Below, one piece after another: positions 58,401 to 61,400 of a stretch of 64,000 bases of DNA. Source of the DNA: Amycolatopsis tucumanensis (GTDB taxonomy: Bacteria; Actinomycetota; Actinomycetes; Mycobacteriales; Pseudonocardiaceae); the NCBI RefSeq assembly GCF_021654135.1, contig NZ_JAKGSD010000014.1, forward strand, positions 2,416 to 66,415. Direction: 5' to 3'. The notes below the pieces were generated by a model. That model was not told the DNA's origin. It searched no databases and saw nothing but the letters and a program-made list of their open reading frames with translations. The translations under genes were made by a program, and so were the position numbers. How positions within the stretch are numbered: position 1 is the first letter of the stretch; the number at the start of each line of letters is the position of its first letter.

Positions 58401-61400
58401 CGGCTGGTCAGGTCGATGTAGGGGAACCAGCCGCGCACCGTCTGCTCGATGTCCGGCGCCCATTGTCCGCGGTGCGGGAAGAACCCGGCGATGCCGTCCG
58501 GCCGCTCACCCGGCTCCGGCGCGGGGGCGCCCTGGAGCGGCACGTCCATCGGCGACCGGGCGTATCCGCGGAGGACGGCCTTGTCGGTGCTCGTCTCCAG
58601 GGTGACCTGGACACCCGCGGTGTCCAGGATCGTCCGGATCACGGCCACCGGAGCGGCGGCGGACGTGCTGATGTGGACGGTCGACCCCGCCGGCAGTGCC
58701 TCAGCCAGCTGGGCGAGCGTCTCGCTCGTCAGGTCCCGGTGGTTCCAGTGGTCCAGGCGCAGCTCGATCGGGCCAGGGCGCCGTCCCGTCGCGGTGTGGG
58801 CGGCGAGCCGCTCGCGCGCGTGCGCCAGCGCGTCCCGCAGCTCGGCCGGGGCGTCCACGTTCGCCGCTCCTGCCGCTTCGAGGCGCCGCACCGCTTCGGT
58901 GTACACCCGCGCGTAATCGGGGTCCTGGCCCTCGGCGAACCGGCTGGGTCGGCCGTCGAGCTGTTCGATGGCGGGGCCGCCCTTGCGGGCCGTGATCGCA
59001 ACGCCCACATCCCCGGTCGCGGTGATCGAGACGGCCCCCGAAGCGATCAGCGCGCGCATCAGATCGGGCAGGTGCGGAGCGACCCGGACGCCACCCGTGA
59101 TCGTCAGCGTGCCGTCCGTGCGCACAGCCGACATCCCGTTCGCCACCGCCGCGATCGCCGGCCCGGTGAACACCGCCGGCGGCAGGTCCTCCAACAAGAC
59201 CTGGGCGAACTCGCCGTCCGGCACGGTGCGCGCGATGTCCGCCCCGGCGGTGAACACCGGCCCGGGTCCGGGTGCGGTCAGGACCGGGCGGCCGCGCGGC
59301 ACCCAGGCGACGATCTGCCGCGCGCCGTCGGAAGCCCGCTCTTCGCGGGTGCGGGCGAACCACTTGCCCAGGCTGTCCCGCAGCTCGCTGACGTACTCCG
59401 GCGCCGCTGTGTCCGGGATGCGCACGACGAGCCTGCCCTCGGCGCTGAGCAGGTGCCACGCCTCCCCGGCCGTCCGGCCGAACCCGCCGGTCCGCTCGTG
59501 CCGGGGCAGCTCGCCGAGGACGATTTCGTCGTGCACAACGTCGCGGCGCTGCAGCACCAGGTCCGCGCCGGTCGCGAGTTCCAGCACGGCCACCGGCCCC
59601 GGCCGCCACGACGGTTCCCGCGCGGGCGCGGTCAGGTCCTCGCGGAAGCGGAGCGACGCCGGCTCGGTCAGGGCGGCCCGGCCGGGCGCGCCGAGCTCGG
59701 CGATCTCCCGCGGCGTCGGGTAACCCGCCGTCGCGTACTCGTTCGCATCCGCGCGGCGCAGCACGTCCTCGACGGCCGCGATTTGGCTCTGCAACGCCCC
59801 GGCGTCCGGCACGCCGTGACGGCGGAGAGTCTGTTCGACGCCTGCCCGCGCCCCGAGCGCGAGCTGGCGGTCCAACCGTGCGGCACTGTCGCGCAGGGTG
59901 CCGAGCTTCTCGGAGAGTGCGCCGATGACTTCGCCTGCGGCGTTCCGCCCGGAGGCGCCCGGTGCCCAGTCCTGGCCCGCCAGCGCCCTGGCCACGGCCG
60001 TCTCGCCCGCGGCGAACTCGTCCACAGAGGACACGCCCCACTCGCGGTAGCGCTCGCGCAGGAACTCGTCCAGAGCCGTGGCGGCCGGCGAATCGGCGAG
60101 GTGGTCGTGCCGCGCCCGGAGCGTGTCGCCGTCCCAGAAGAAGGTGCGCAGGGCGACGAACTCTTCGTCGGCGGAGGCGAAGCGGAGGTGGACCGAGTTC
60201 TCGTCGGTGCGAGCGTCCGCGAGGTGAACTTCAGCGCCGGCGAAGGTGGTTTCCCGTACCAGGCGGGCGAACCCGCGACCGGCGTCCGCAGAGGACAGTG
60301 GCGTGCCGGGGCGCGGAACGAAGTCACCGATCCCCACCGGCGCCGGCACCACGGGCTGCACGAGGTTGGGCAGCAGCCGCAGGGCGTGGGTCATCGTCTT
60401 GCCCAGGAGCACGGTGCGGTGGGCGGCATCGGCCGGCATCCACGGCAGCTTCACCTCGGCGAGACCGTCGTCCCCTGGCGGGTACAGGCGTGGCCGCGGC
60501 GCGTCCGGATCGACCGTCACCCGGGCGCGGAAGGTGTTGCCCTGCGGGTCGGTGAACTGCCACACGCCCTGCTCGTCCTGCTCACCGTGGCGGTTGCGCA
60601 TCCAGGCGCCCAGCGCCTCGGCGAATCCGTCCTCCGGGTCGGCCGCCTGGTCGACGTTCCAGGGACGTCCCAGGACGTGGTGCGGCCGTTCCCGGAACGG
60701 GACGACCTCGGGTTCCCCGAAGACGTTTCCCTCACCCGGGGTCTCGCCCGGCGCGGAGTGGTAGGCGAACGCGCCACCAGCGAGGCCGCCGGGGTCGCGG
60801 CCGGTACGCGGCGCCGGAACCGGCGCGGTGTCGGTGTCGACGCGCCCGGTGCCGAACGGGTCGTCACCGCGGTGCACGGTCCGCGCCGGGCGGGCCGGGC
60901 CCTGCGCCGGCCCATCCCCGCGGTCCGCGGTCCGAGCCGGACCACCGGCCTCCGCCGGACTATCGCCGCGGTGCACGGTCCGCGCCGGGCGGGCCGGGCC
61001 CTGTGCCGGGTCGCGACGGGTGCCCGGGCCGGTCGCCGGGCCGCGCGACGCGCGCCGGGCGTGCTCGGCCAGCTTCTCCGCGTCGCCCTCGCGAAGGTTC
61101 TCCGCGACCTTGGCGGCGAGCGTGGACCGTTCGGCCGGGGTGGCGGGCTCGGGCTGGTGGGAGAGGCGGCTGACAGCGTCCAGGCCTCGCCGGACCCGTC
61201 CCCACGACAGCTGGGTGCCGTCGCCGAGCGCGGTCGCGGCGATCTCCGGCCGCTCCGCCCGCTCCGGCGAGTCGCCCTCGTACCGGGTGTGCACGGCCGG
61301 CTTGAACCGCTCGATCGCCCGGAACCTCGCCCACGCGCCGCGGGCGAGGTAGATCGCCGGGCCGGCGAGTGCGAACGCCCCGGTCGCCGCCAGCACCACC

